Below are positions 8,466 to 16,495 of a stretch of 64,000 bases of DNA, one piece after another (position 1 is the stretch's first letter; each line of letters begins with the position of its first letter). This DNA comes from an uncultured Alphaproteobacteria bacterium. Its GTDB lineage: Bacteria > Pseudomonadota > Alphaproteobacteria > Micavibrionales > Micavibrionaceae. The notes beneath the pieces are model-generated. The model did not search any database, was not told the origin of the DNA, and saw only the letters and a program-made list of their open reading frames with translations. The stretch covers positions 186,001 to 250,000 of the forward strand of contig CALHAR010000003.1 of NCBI GenBank assembly GCA_937931645.1. Reading direction: 5' to 3'. A program made the translations under genes and the position numbers.

Positions 8466-8942
8466 ATGCAACAAAACACCGTCATAAAATGCGAGGAAAT
8501 GTTTCCACGAGAAAAAACCGAAACCGCGCAAACAAAAACATACGAGAAAACATATAGTCAAGCGGGAGCCAAGATAGGTTGGCGTGAGACAGGGGACGAG
8601 CGTGGGCGTGGCGTTTTTGCTCTCGCTGATATTGCGGAAGGTGAAATGATTGAGGCAGCGCCTGTAATTATTGTGGCGGCGGTAGATGTCCCCAATAGTG
8701 GCGGCGCACCAGATGGGTATTTACTGGATTGGGAGCCTGAAGAAGAAGGGCAGGAACATTGCATGCCGCTTGGCTACATCATGCTTTACAACCATAGTCG
8801 TCAGGCAAATTTACGGTTGGAGAATGATTATGAAGAGTTAACCATTACCTCATTTGCTGCGCGTGATATTAAAGCAGGCGAGGAGCTGACGTGGGATTAT
8901 TCTTGTGATATCTGGTTTGATGAAGACAGCAATGAAACTTAA
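8466..8942 (+). CDS. SET domain-containing protein
   Basis: A 158-residue protein consisting mainly of a minimal SET domain. The visible parts are GRGVFALADIAEGEMIEAAP (start of the domain), GYIMLYNHSRQANL (the NHS motif that binds S-adenosylmethionine in these proteins) and ITSFAARDIKAGEELTWDYS at the end (the catalytic Tyr region). Short bacterial SET proteins are presumed lysine methyltransferases, but their substrates are mostly unknown. The ATG at 8466 follows AAAGGAACAGAG; a longer frame from 8409 lacks a good site and adds an unlikely N-terminus. It is divergent from ugpQ and converges with the next gene. Confidence 0.85.
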   Translation: MQQNTVIKCEEMFPREKTETAQTKTYEKTYSQAGAKIGWRETGDERGRGVFALADIAEGEMIEAAPVIIVAAVDVPNSGGAPDGYLLDWEPEEEGQEHCMPLGYIMLYNHSRQANLRLENDYEELTITSFAARDIKAGEELTWDYSCDIWFDEDSNET

Positions 8943-8945
8943 TTT

Positions 8946-9434
8946 TTAAGGGATGATATATTCACTAATATATTCCTCAACAATTACCCATCGTTTTTTC
9001 TTATTTTGTGCCAAAACCAACACATGTGGCGCCTTAACAGGTTTTGATTTTGAGAATCGTTGACTGGTCACTTTAACGTTTTTGTCATTGAGCCATTCAT
9101 ACTTAATATCGCTATATTGGTTATAATCATTACGTCGTAGAGCAATATCTCTTATCCCTTCGTTTACTTTCAGCAAGTCAGTTGCATAAATTTGAAAATC
9201 TTCATCGGGAGAGCCGTCCGCATAACTTCGCTGAACATGTATAATTGCTTTAAACCCATATAAGTTTTTTAAGCTGTCATAGTCTAATTCTTTTTCACTT
9301 TGAACAAAAATGGCAGCCAGTGTTTTTGTATCGCTAGGCACTTTTTTAGACCCATAAAAGAATACTGCAAGCACAACAGAGAAGAATAAAAGCAATCCTC
9401 CAGGAATAAGATATCCCATTGTGTTATTAACCAT
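8946..9434 (-). CDS. Membrane-anchored protein, 162 aa, unknown
   Basis: I do not recognise a named family. One N-terminal transmembrane segment (GGLLLFFSVVLAVFFYG, residues about 12-29) is followed by a soluble domain of about 130 residues with alternating beta-like segments (YGFKAIIHVQRSY, KNVKVTSQRFS, HVLVLAQN). It is probably an inner-membrane protein with a periplasmic domain. It lies downstream of the pnp terminator and converges with the SET gene, so it is likely a single transcription unit. Confidence 0.7.
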   Translation of the reverse strand: MVNNTMGYLIPGGLLLFFSVVLAVFFYGSKKVPSDTKTLAAIFVQSEKELDYDSLKNLYGFKAIIHVQRSYADGSPDEDFQIYATDLLKVNEGIRDIALRRNDYNQYSDIKYEWLNDKNVKVTSQRFSKSKPVKAPHVLVLAQNKKKRWVIVEEYISEYIIP

Positions 9435-9494
9435 TTTACTATGTTCCTAATAATTTTTTACGCGAAGCTTAGTTTAACATGAAATCAGCCCAAT

Positions 9495-9526
9495 AAAAAA
9501 CCCGCCTAAATAAAGCGGGTTTTTGT
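9495..9526 (-). terminator. Rho-independent terminator after pnp
   Basis: An inverted repeat aaacccgc / gcgggttt around a short A/T-rich loop, flanked by T runs on both strands. On the minus strand the stem is followed by six T, matching the end of the pnp transcript 67 bases after its stop codon. Confidence 0.85.
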
Positions 9527-9548
9527 GTGTCTTATATTAGAAAATAGA

Positions 9549-9586
9549 TTGCCGCATCGGCTTTTCTAGCTTCTTCGCAATGACGA
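9549..9586. repeat. Half copy of the tgcgaag/cgcaatgacg palindromic repeat
   Basis: The sequence agattgccgcatcgg followed by cttcttcgcaatgacg resembles the right half of the complete palindromic element at 56840-56936 (ggattgcttcg ... ctcgcaatgacg). It lies between the pnp terminator and the pnp stop codon, so it is transcribed in the 3' untranslated region of pnp. Confidence 0.5.
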
Positions 9587-9592
9587 TAAGGC

Positions 9593-11734
9593 TTAAGCCG
9601 CGTTATCTTTACGCTCACGCTTTTTTACTTCACGTGGCTCACCAGTTTCTTGGTCAACGCGCTTCATAGAAAGCTTTACTTTACCGCGATCATCCATACC
9701 AATGCATAGAACTTTCACTGTATCGCCTTCGTTGATTACGTCAGTCGTGTTCGCTACACGTTCATCAGCAAGCTCAGAGATGTGAACAAGGCCGTCTTTC
9801 GCGCCCATGAAGTTTACGAACGCGCCGAAATCAACACATTTCACAACTTTACCATCATAGACTTTACCAACTTCAGGCTCTTCGGTGATGCCTTTAATGA
9901 TTTTCATCGCCGCGTCAATCGCTTCTTGATTAACAGCAGATACTTTGATCATACCGTCATCATCAATATCGACTTTAGCGCCAGTTTCTTCAGTGATACC
10001 ACGGATAACTTTACCGCCAGTACCAATAACGTCACGAATTTTATCGACAGGGATTTGAATTGATTCAATTTGAGGGGCGTATGATGATGTTTTACCACGT
10101 GCCTCTGTAATTGCTTTATTCATTTCTCCAAGGATAAAGATACGACCATCTTTGGCTTGATCCAAAGCAATCTTCATGATGTCTTCAGTGATAGAGGTAA
10201 TTTTGATATCCATTTGAAGGGATGTTATACCTTCGTCAGTACCCGCCACTTTAAAGTCCATATCACCCAAGTGATCTTCATCACCCAGAATATCAGAAAG
10301 AACAGCGAAGTCATTGCCTTCTTTGATTAATCCCATTGCAATACCTGCAACTGGGCGTTTCAAAGGGACACCAGCATCCATCATCGCCAATGAACTACCA
10401 CAAACAGACGCCATAGAAGATGAACCGTTAGATTCGGTAATCTCTGACACGTTCCGCATTGTGTAAGGGAAGTCTTCGGCAGCAGGTAATAGTGGATTAA
10501 CCGCACGCCAAGCCAATTTACCATGACCAATTTCACGACGTCCTGGAGGGCCTACACGCCCTGCTTCACCAACAGAGTATGGAGGGAAGTTATAATGTAA
10601 CAAGAAACGTGAGCGGCTATCGCCTTCAAGTGCATCAATAATTTGTTCATCTTGACCTGTTCCTAATGTTGTCACAACGAGAGCCTGCGTTTCACCACGG
10701 GTAAACAAGGCAGAGCCATGCGCACGAGGAAGAACACCAACTTCAGCAACAATTTGGCGAACAGTCTTTGTGTCACGACCATCAATACGGTTTCCTGTTT
10801 TGATGATATTTCCACGGACAACGTCAGCCTCAAGATGCTTAAACGCAGTACCAATCATTTCTTTCGTGATACCGTTTTCTTCGTCTAAGAATGCCTCAAC
10901 AGCCGCCGCTTTCACAGCATCTTTAGCAGCATAACGCTCCATCTTATCTGTGTTGGTGTAAGCCTTTGCAACGCCTTTCTCAAATTTAGCTTTAATATCA
11001 GCATCCAGCTTCGTTGCTTTGGGATCTGCTTCCGCAACGTCCCAAGGCTCTTTCGCGCCCATTTCGGCCAAATCAATAATACCATCAATAACAGGTTGAA
11101 ACCCTTTCCAAGCATGCATAACAGCGCCAAGCATGATTTCTTCAGAAAGCTCGGAAGCTTCTGATTCAACCATAAGGACGCCTTCTTTAGTTCCAGCAGC
11201 AACAAGGTCAAGCTCAGAGCCTTCCATTTCTTGTAATGTTGGGTTTAGAAGATATTCACCATCTTTATAACCAACGCGTGCCGCGCCAACAGGCCCCATG
11301 AAGGGAATGCCTGACATTGTAAGAGCGGCAGAAACACCGATCATTGCAACCATGTCTGGGTCATTTTCCATGTCATGCGCCACGACAGTACACATCACAA
11401 GAACTTCGTTTAAGAAACCATTTGGAAATAAAGGGCGAATAGGGCGGTCAATAAGACGTGCCGTTAATGTTTCTTTTTCAGATGGGCGAGCCTCACGCTT
11501 GAAAAAACCACCAGGGATTTTACCAGCGGCGTACGCCTTTTCTTGGTAGTGAACGGTCAGCGGGAAGAAGTCTTGCCCTTCACGTACTGATTTAGCAGCA
11601 GTTACAGCACAAAGCACCGTTGTTCCGCCTAATGTTGCCATCACACAGCTATCTGCCTGACGGGCGATTTTTCCAGTTTCTAGAACTAGTTTTTTTCCTG
11701 CAAAGTCAATCTCTTTGCGGTATACGTTAAACAT
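9593..11734 (-). CDS. pnp: Polyribonucleotide nucleotidyltransferase (PNPase)
   Basis: A 3'-5' phosphorolytic exoribonuclease and degradosome component. Two RNase PH cores are seen (the first beginning [15 protein letters not shown] and including [11 protein letters not shown], the second with [16 protein letters not shown] at about residue 360), then a KH domain with [12 protein letters not shown] at about 565 and an S1 domain ([19 protein letters not shown]) at about 620, ending in a charged tail. The chosen start [11 protein letters not shown] at 11734 gives 713 residues, close to E. coli PNPase (711), and has AAGGAG 8 bases upstream; the frame open to 11818 crosses a repeat element and is not translated. 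pnp is usually next to rpsO; here five plus-strand genes lie between them. Confidence 0.97.
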   Translation of the reverse strand: MFNVYRKEIDFAGKKLVLETGKIARQADSCVMATLGGTTVLCAVTAAKSVREGQDFFPLTVHYQEKAYAAGKIPGGFFKREARPSEKETLTARLIDRPIRPLFPNGFLNEVLVMCTVVAHDMENDPDMVAMIGVSAALTMSGIPFMGPVGAARVGYKDGEYLLNPTLQEMEGSELDLVAAGTKEGVLMVESEASELSEEIMLGAVMHAWKGFQPVIDGIIDLAEMGAKEPWDVAEADPKATKLDADIKAKFEKGVAKAYTNTDKMERYAAKDAVKAAAVEAFLDEENGITKEMIGTAFKHLEADVVRGNIIKTGNRIDGRDTKTVRQIVAEVGVLPRAHGSALFTRGETQALVVTTLGTGQDEQIIDALEGDSRSRFLLHYNFPPYSVGEAGRVGPPGRREIGHGKLAWRAVNPLLPAAEDFPYTMRNVSEITESNGSSSMASVCGSSLAMMDAGVPLKRPVAGIAMGLIKEGNDFAVLSDILGDEDHLGDMDFKVAGTDEGITSLQMDIKITSITEDIMKIALDQAKDGRIFILGEMNKAITEARGKTSSYAPQIESIQIPVDKIRDVIGTGGKVIRGITEETGAKVDIDDDGMIKVSAVNQEAIDAAMKIIKGITEEPEVGKVYDGKVVKCVDFGAFVNFMGAKDGLVHISELADERVANTTDVINEGDTVKVLCIGMDDRGKVKLSMKRVDQETGEPREVKKRERKDNAA

Positions 11735-12096
11735 TATTAATTTCTCCTTCGTCGAAATTTTAGCCCTCATGCGCGCAAGCGCAAAGAGGCTGGTACATAA
11801 ATAAACACTCATAAACATTATTGTTCATGAATGGCACTGAAGGAGAGCATATATCTTTTAAAATTAAGGTCTGCGGCGGACAGATAAAAATTTAGATTCT
11901 TTCTCGTAAGTGAGGGAGGGTATTTGTAATGCCCCTCCGTGGCTAAATCCTTATCAGTCAACCGTATACCAATTGTGAATAAACGATCATGCGCTCTTTT
12001 CATGCGCGCCTTTTAATGCCACGATTACCCTGCAAAGTCAAACCCTTAATGGGGGTTATCTATACGCATAGGGAGACAAACACAGGGGAGGTAATA
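11735..12096. other. 362-bp divergent spacer between pnp and a membrane protein gene
   Basis: No convincing gene. It holds the pnp ribosome binding site, one family A hairpin (11765-11789) in the pnp leader, and presumably the divergent promoters. A 61-codon minus-strand frame at 11818-12003 has no ribosome binding site of note or recognisable content. A short inverted repeat (aaccc / gggtt) lies at about 12041-12057 upstream of the plus-strand gene. Confidence 0.6.
11765..11789 (-). repeat. Family A palindromic element, pnp leader
   Basis: On the transcribed minus strand: outer arm CCTC, TT spacer, inner arm TGCG, loop CTTG, inner arm CGCG, CAT, outer arm GAGG. One inner pair is a T-G wobble. 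It sits 30 bases upstream of the pnp start codon, just before the ribosome binding site, so it will form a hairpin in the pnp 5' untranslated region. Confidence 0.75.
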
Positions 12097-12555
12097 ATGG
12101 CGAAAAACAACGTTTTAGGCATTGAAACAAGCAAATACACCAAAATTTGCTATATATTGGTTCTTATTGCCTCTGGATCAGGCCTTATTTCTAACCTGTT
12201 TGCTCTTATCAACTTAAATATCAGCGGTGGAATAATAGCGGCTCTATTAGGTCTTCTTGGTATAGCCCTTGCTGCAACAGCTTATGTGGCCTTTCGAAGC
12301 AAGTTCTCGGGCGTCGATAACTCGCACTTCTTATTTTTAATTGTGTTGTTTATCGCTTTTTTTATATTGCTATGGGTCATAGGTAGCTTATTTGTCTATA
12401 TTGGCGTTTTAGGCTCTATTTTCCTATTTTTACTGTCTGCTTTTCAGTTTACCTTGCTGTTTGCAGGGTTTAAGGTACGGCAAAGGGGGCAGGCCGCCAC
12501 AAAAGACAACTTGATAAACGGCCTCAAAAGCCTTATCTCAAAGTTTAAGAGTTAA
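12097..12555 (+). CDS. Small integral membrane protein, 152 aa
   Basis: No named family is recognised. Four hydrophobic segments are visible at about residues 15-35 (ICYILVLIASGSGLISNLFA), 40-62, 72-95 (FLFLIVLFIAFFILLWVIG) and 97-120, followed by a basic cytoplasmic tail (KVRQRG ... LKSLISKFKS). The start at 12097 follows GGGGAGG with ideal spacing; the frame extends to 11989 but that part is not convincing. gpmA follows after 31 bases on the same strand, so the two are probably co-transcribed. Confidence 0.75.
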   Translation: MAKNNVLGIETSKYTKICYILVLIASGSGLISNLFALINLNISGGIIAALLGLLGIALAATAYVAFRSKFSGVDNSHFLFLIVLFIAFFILLWVIGSLFVYIGVLGSIFLFLLSAFQFTLLFAGFKVRQRGQAATKDNLINGLKSLISKFKS

Positions 12556-12586
12556 ACTTTAATATAAAAACATCAAAGGAAATAAC

Positions 12587-13210
12587 ATGAATTATCTCGT
12601 CTTACTGCGTCATGGGCAATCAGTATGGAACTTAGCAAATCGCTTCACAGGCTTTACCGATGTTGAACTAACCGATGAAGGGCGTAAAGAAGCGCTGAAC
12701 GCAGGAAAGCTGTTAAAAAGCGGAAATATTGACTTTGATCAGGTTTTTACAAGCACGCAAAAACGAGCGAATGAGACAGCAGAAATAGCCTTAAATGAAA
12801 TGGGGCGTAAAGATTTATTTGATAGTATGATTTACCATGATGACCTGCGGGAGCGGGATTATGGTGATTTAACAGGCCTAAACAAAGATGAAACGCGCGA
12901 AAAATATGGGGCAGAGCAGGTTCATATTTGGCGTAGATCCTATGAGATTCCACCACCAGGGGGGGAATGCCTGCAAGATGTGGTTGAAAAACGTGTCCGC
13001 CCTTATTACGAAGCCAATATCAAGCCTATGGTGATGGATGAGGATAAAAATGTTCTAATAGCCGCGCATGGTAATAGCCTGCGCGCTATGTTGATTATCT
13101 TAGGTGCAGAAACACCAGAAACCATTAATCAGGCCGAGATGGAAACTGGTGTTCCTGTTGTGTTTGAGCTTGAAAATGGTAAAATAAAGAAAAGATATGT
13201 CCTTAAATAA
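12587..13210 (+). CDS. gpmA: 2,3-bisphosphoglycerate-dependent phosphoglycerate mutase
   Basis: Interconverts 2- and 3-phosphoglycerate in glycolysis and gluconeogenesis. The histidine phosphatase signature LLRHGQSVWN at residues 6-15 carries the phosphorylated His; RFTGFTDVELT, LRERDYGDLTG (acid/base Glu) and the second His in IAAHGNSLRAM complete the active site. At 207 residues it is the short dPGM type common in alphaproteobacteria. A ribosome binding site AAAGGAAA precedes the ATG at 12587. Confidence 0.95.
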   Translation: MNYLVLLRHGQSVWNLANRFTGFTDVELTDEGRKEALNAGKLLKSGNIDFDQVFTSTQKRANETAEIALNEMGRKDLFDSMIYHDDLRERDYGDLTGLNKDETREKYGAEQVHIWRRSYEIPPPGGECLQDVVEKRVRPYYEANIKPMVMDEDKNVLIAAHGNSLRAMLIILGAETPETINQAEMETGVPVVFELENGKIKKRYVLK

Positions 13211-13271
13211 CTTATTGACATAACGTTTATTGAGGTGTATAAAGGCAACATAATTTAAACAGGAGGTGAAC

Positions 13272-13532
13272 ATGAGCGATAACCCTACCGTTGAAAGAAA
13301 AAAAACTAATTTAAAAAAAAGTCGTTACCTGCCAGAATTGAGTTTGCGAGGAATTTTTGTTGTTAGTGTAGTGGTTGGATATACCGCTCTTTTTGGAGGG
13401 GTATCAGGTGTTTTTAACTTTAGTGGTGCCGCTGATAGGGTTAAGGATATTTTTTTCAACTCTTCTACGCTAATATCTAAGACTGTTGAACGGCAGGAAA
13501 AAGAAAGCTCTCCCGTTCCATTAGGGCTTTAA
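13272..13532 (+). CDS. Small single-pass membrane protein, 86 aa
   Basis: Not recognised. A basic N-terminus (VERKKTNLKKSRY) precedes one transmembrane segment (GIFVVSVVVGYTALFGGVSG, residues about 29-48) and a short C-terminal tail. The ATG at 13272 has a perfect AGGAGG 6 bases upstream at 13261; an in-frame GTG at 13266 overlaps that site and is not the start. It is separated from gpmA by about 60 bases and runs almost directly into the next small gene, so the two form a unit. Confidence 0.7.
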   Translation: MSDNPTVERKKTNLKKSRYLPELSLRGIFVVSVVVGYTALFGGVSGVFNFSGAADRVKDIFFNSSTLISKTVERQEKESSPVPLGL

Positions 13533-13533
13533 C

Positions 13534-13713
13534 ATGGAACCTTCAGGTAAAAAAACAATATGTTTGGGGTTTGCGATAACAGCTTCATGGGGTCTGATAG
13601 GAGTGGGGTGCGTTTTTGTTTCTAATCTGGCGGAATCTAACACTGATACTCCAGCAAAAGATAATGTTCTAACTATAAAAGTACCACCAAGTATCTTGCC
13701 ACCTTCTATATAA
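13534..13713 (+). CDS. Tiny membrane protein, 59 aa
   Basis: The ATG at 13534 lies two bases after the stop of the previous gene, so translation is probably coupled. The product has a hydrophobic segment from about residue 9 to 32 (ICLGFAITASWGLIGVGCVF) and a Pro-rich C-terminus (KVPPSILPPSI). It resembles its upstream neighbour only in layout. No family is recognised; the gene is supported by its tight coupling and its membrane-protein pattern. Confidence 0.55.
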   Translation: MEPSGKKTICLGFAITASWGLIGVGCVFVSNLAESNTDTPAKDNVLTIKVPPSILPPSI

Positions 13714-13801
13714 CCTCTCTAAAATTTTACCCTAGCTCTCCATAATTTTTCACGCTATAACTCATCTCATAATTTTAATAGAGAAGGCGAGAAAATAAAT
13801 C

Positions 13802-14329
13802 ATGGACATATCAAAAATTTCAATTGGCAAAGATGCCCCAAACGAAGTCAATGTTATTGTGGAGAACACAGTAGGGGCCGTACCTGTTAAGTATGAGATA
13901 GATAAAGATTCAGGCGCCGTATTTGTTGACCGCTTTGTTCACACACCGATGTTCTACCCAGGAAATTACGGTTTTATCCCACACACGCTTTCTGGTGATG
14001 GTGACCCTGTTGACGTACTGGTTGTTGGTAATATGCCTGTAATTGCGGGTGCTATTATTCCGGTAAACCCGATTGGTGTTTTAAAAATGGAAGATGATGG
14101 CGGCATTGATGAAAAAATCATTGCAAAACCAACATCAAAAACGTTTCCTTACCATGACGGTGTTGAAAATTATACAGACTTACCAGAGATTGTTTGTCAG
14201 CAGATTGAGCATTTCTTTACGCATTATAAAGACCTTGAAAAGGGTAAATGGGTTAAGATTAATGGTTGGGGTGATGCCGATGAAGCCCGCAAGCTTATCA
14301 GTGAAGGTATCGGCCGCGTTTCTAAGTAA
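13802..14329 (+). CDS. ppa: Inorganic pyrophosphatase
   Basis: A soluble family I pyrophosphatase that hydrolyses PPi to two phosphates and drives biosynthesis forward. The active-site stretch [19 protein letters not shown] followed by VDVLV contains the conserved metal-binding aspartates; [12 protein letters not shown] and the late [16 protein letters not shown] are also typical. At 175 residues it equals E. coli Ppa. It is followed by a strong terminator at 14357-14390. Confidence 0.97.
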   Translation: MDISKISIGKDAPNEVNVIVENTVGAVPVKYEIDKDSGAVFVDRFVHTPMFYPGNYGFIPHTLSGDGDPVDVLVVGNMPVIAGAIIPVNPIGVLKMEDDGGIDEKIIAKPTSKTFPYHDGVENYTDLPEIVCQQIEHFFTHYKDLEKGKWVKINGWGDADEARKLISEGIGRVSK

Positions 14330-14356
14330 TACTTAGAACATCAAGTTTAAGACAAT

Positions 14357-14390
14357 AAAAAAGCCGCTATAGAAAAGCGGCTTTTATTTT
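14357..14390. terminator. Terminator between ppa and rpsO (bidirectional)
   Basis: The inverted repeat aagccgct / agcggctt is flanked by an A run on the left and a T-rich run on the right. It can end ppa transcription on the plus strand and, with its T run on the minus strand, the rpsO transcript as well. Confidence 0.85.
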
Positions 14391-14405
14391 ATTCTTTTTA
14401 AGGAC

Positions 14406-14430
14406 CGTCATGCGGATAAACCCGAGGACG
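14406..14430 (-). repeat. Family A palindromic element, downstream of rpsO
   Basis: On the minus strand: outer arm CGTC, CT, inner arm CGGG, loop TTTA, inner arm TCCG, CAT, outer arm GACG. It lies immediately after the rpsO stop codon and before the terminator, in the rpsO 3' untranslated region. Confidence 0.8.
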
Positions 14431-14434
14431 CTGC

Positions 14435-14704
14435 TTATCTTCTTATTGAAAGCTTTTTAATGATAGCTTGGTAACGATCATTATCGTTTGCAATCAAGTA
14501 ATCTAACAATTTACGACGCTTGGCAACCATAGCCAAAAGACCGCGACGTGAGCCAAAATCTTTTTTATTGGTTTTCATGTGCTCTGATAAATTATTGATA
14601 CGCTCAGTCAAAATAGCAATTTGTACTTCTGGTGACCCAGTATCGCCTTTTTTCTGGCCGTTTTCTTTAATAACTTCTGCTTTACGCTCTGTAGTAATCG
14701 ACAT
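14435..14704 (-). CDS. rpsO: 30S ribosomal protein S15
   Basis: An 89-residue primary 16S rRNA-binding protein. The family signature is complete: [20 protein letters not shown] (residues 21-40) and [19 protein letters not shown], then RRKLLDYL. Length is exactly that of the family. The ATG at 14704 follows AAAGGAGAAA. It is the last gene of the minus-strand run from miaB, 26 bases after truB. Confidence 0.98.
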   Translation of the reverse strand: MSITTERKAEVIKENGQKKGDTGSPEVQIAILTERINNLSEHMKTNKKDFGSRRGLLAMVAKRRKLLDYLIANDNDRYQAIIKKLSIRR

Positions 14705-14730
14705 CGTTTTCTCCTTTTATTGGGTTAAAA

Positions 14731-15720
14731 CTATAAATTAAAGACCCGAACAGGCTGAATCTTGGCACCGTCAATTTCAACCATGGCCAAAGCCATATCG
14801 TCATAGGTGGCAAGAGCGGTTGTGATATAATCAGACTTCCAAGGAACACCAATCGCCTCTAAACGGGCTAAATCAGGCTTGGAAAGCAAGGAAATACCAT
14901 TTCCGTTTTTCACCAATACTGCCTCTTTATCCTTCAAGGCCAAAACCGGGATGTCGTCCAGGGCGGTCTGAAGGGGGAGAACAATACTGCTCAAGTCTCT
15001 CTCTAGGTCAGGGTTATCAATCATTTCATCAAAAATATCAAGAGAAATCGCACTTTCAAGCTCCATTGGCCCTACTTGTGAACGCTCAAGGTTGGAAATA
15101 TAACCGTAACACCCTAAAATCTCACCCATATCACGCGCAAGTGAGCGGATGTAAGTTCCTTTACCGCATACACAACGAAACTTCGTTTCATCGTGTCTCA
15201 GGCGCGTAGACGCGCTACGGCTATGGCTATCATCCTCATTCACTATAAACAGATCTTCAATATAGACTTCACGGCTCTTAATATCCACATGCTCGCCATC
15301 GCGGGCGATATCATAGGCGCGTTCACCATCAATCTTAACAGCAGAGAATTGAGGCGGAGTTTGTTGAACATCACCAATAAAACGAGAAAGAATAGCTTCA
15401 ATTTCATCATGCTTTGGACGCTCATCAGACGAATAAAGGACATCACCTTCCGCATCATCGGTGGTGCGTTGCTGCCCCCATGTGACTGTAAAATTATATG
15501 TCTTGATGGCATCTTGGATAAAATTGACAGTCTTGGTGGCTTCGCCCAAGGCAATAGGAAGAACACCAGAGGCGAGGGGGTCTAAGGTTCCACCATGGCC
15601 AACCTTTTGCGCCTTTAAAGCGTAACGAATTTTACCAACAGCCTGCGTTGAGGTTACGCCGATAGACTTATTAACGTTAATCCAACCATCAATCTTAATA
15701 CCTTTTTTCTTGCGACCCAT
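14731..15720 (-). CDS. truB: tRNA pseudouridine(55) synthase TruB
   Basis: Makes pseudouridine 55 in the T loop of tRNAs. The catalytic Asp is in GHGGTLDPLASGVLPIALG; GWINVNKSIGVTS near the start and GKGTYIRSLARDMGE in the middle are family signatures. The start at 15720 (MGRKKKGIKIDGW) is preferred: an upstream ATG at 15735 lies inside a repeat element. Residues around SHSRSASTRLRHDE, just before the GTYIRSLARD motif, match nothing in ordinary TruB proteins and are encoded by a palindromic element (15197-15218) kept in frame. With 329 residues the protein is a little longer than typical, consistent with the insert. Confidence 0.95.
   Translation of the reverse strand: MGRKKKGIKIDGWINVNKSIGVTSTQAVGKIRYALKAQKVGHGGTLDPLASGVLPIALGEATKTVNFIQDAIKTYNFTVTWGQQRTTDDAEGDVLYSSDERPKHDEIEAILSRFIGDVQQTPPQFSAVKIDGERAYDIARDGEHVDIKSREVYIEDLFIVNEDDSHSRSASTRLRHDETKFRCVCGKGTYIRSLARDMGEILGCYGYISNLERSQVGPMELESAISLDIFDEMIDNPDLERDLSSIVLPLQTALDDIPVLALKDKEAVLVKNGNGISLLSKPDLARLEAIGVPWKSDYITTALATYDDMALAMVEIDGAKIQPVRVFNL
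15197..15218 (-). repeat. Family B palindromic element, in frame within truB
   Basis: On the minus strand the element reads GTAG, CGCG, loop TCTA, CGCG, CCTGAG. Two other sites share this pattern (29507-29535 and, weaker, 21328-21354). It lies inside the truB coding frame, in a loop region between two conserved blocks, and encodes the Ser/Arg-rich segment SRSASTRLR. Confidence 0.65.
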
Positions 15721-15729
15721 ATTAATTGC

Positions 15730-15754
15730 CGTCATGCGCGTAAATGCGAGGACG
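15730..15754 (-). repeat. Family A palindromic element, rbfA-truB spacer
   Basis: On the minus strand: outer arm CGTC, CT, inner arm CGCA, loop TTTA, inner arm CGCG, CAT, outer arm GACG (one A-G mismatch at the top of the inner stem). It ends 9 bases before the truB start codon, filling most of the space where a ribosome binding site would be expected. Confidence 0.8.
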
Positions 15755-15773
15755 CTCCTTTATATTATATTGA

Positions 15774-16172
15774 TTATTCTTCTGCGGTATCCTGATCGGA
15801 GTATTTGATAGTGCTGAGAAGTTCATCTAACTTTTGTGCTTTTTCAAAAGAAACGTCTTCTTGAAAACGGACACGCGGCGTGAACTTTAAATTAGACTTT
15901 GTATTAATATCTTTTTGAAAAATCGCCGCATTATTATTTAGAGCAGGCAAAACTTTATCTATATCTTTCCCCCCTAAAGACATGACATAGGCCGTTGCTT
16001 GGCGAAGGTCAGGGGTGGCACGTACCTCTGTCACCGTAATCATACCGGCCATATCCATTAGAATCTCATCATTAAAGTGACCACGTGCCAATGTTTCCGA
16101 CATGATGTGACGGATTTGTTCACCGACTCTTAATTGGCGTTGTGAGGGGCCTTTTTCTGGACTTCTTGGCAT
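15774..16172 (-). CDS. rbfA: 30S ribosome-binding factor RbfA
   Basis: A KH-like protein that assists late maturation of the 30S subunit and is needed at low temperature. Diagnostic segments are RQLRVGEQIRHIMSETLARG at the N-terminus, ITVTEVRATPDLRQATAYV and TPRVRFQEDVSFEKAQKLDE (the FxxD-type end of the domain). At 132 residues the length is normal. It lies 3 bases after cutA and 53 bases before truB, in the usual infB-rbfA-truB order apart from the inserted cutA. Confidence 0.95.
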   Translation of the reverse strand: MPRSPEKGPSQRQLRVGEQIRHIMSETLARGHFNDEILMDMAGMITVTEVRATPDLRQATAYVMSLGGKDIDKVLPALNNNAAIFQKDINTKSNLKFTPRVRFQEDVSFEKAQKLDELLSTIKYSDQDTAEE

Positions 16173-16175
16173 ATT

Positions 16176-16490
16176 TTATCTTGTAACATCGCTTATCCAA
16201 TTTAGATAAGCTTTGCTTCCTTTATCTATATCAAAAGAGATTATTTCTGGGGTTTCGTACGAATGATTGTCTAAAATGGTTTTTTCAATATCTATATAAT
16301 CTTTCGCTTTTGCCTTAAAATCTACCTTCAACTCTGGTTCATTTTGCGTTTTAGCATCCCAAATATAATAACTTTCTACCTTTGAAATTTGAGCGCAGGC
16401 GATTAATTTCTTAGCAAGAAGGGCAGCTATAATTTTGTTTGCATTCTCTTTGCTTGAGGTTGCCGTTTGAACAATTATAAATCCTGTCAT
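16176..16490 (-). CDS. cutA: Divalent-cation tolerance protein CutA
   Basis: A 104-residue trimeric CutA1-type protein linked to copper and other metal tolerance; its biochemical role is unsettled. Family marks are FIIVQTATSSKENANKI, LIACAQISKVESYYIWD (the CAN/CAQ-I and Y-W core) and YETPEIISFDIDKGS. The start at 16490 lies 6 bases after the infB stop codon, so translation is likely coupled; a frame open to 16535 overlaps infB and is not used. The gene is not normally found between infB and rbfA. Confidence 0.9.
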   Translation of the reverse strand: MTGFIIVQTATSSKENANKIIAALLAKKLIACAQISKVESYYIWDAKTQNEPELKVDFKAKAKDYIDIEKTILDNHSYETPEIISFDIDKGSKAYLNWISDVTR

Positions 16491-16495
16491 TAGAG

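Noticed and set aside
11818-12003. 61-codon minus-strand frame upstream of pnp
   Set aside because: No ribosome binding site worth noting, no recognisable product, and it lies in a spacer expected to hold divergent promoters.
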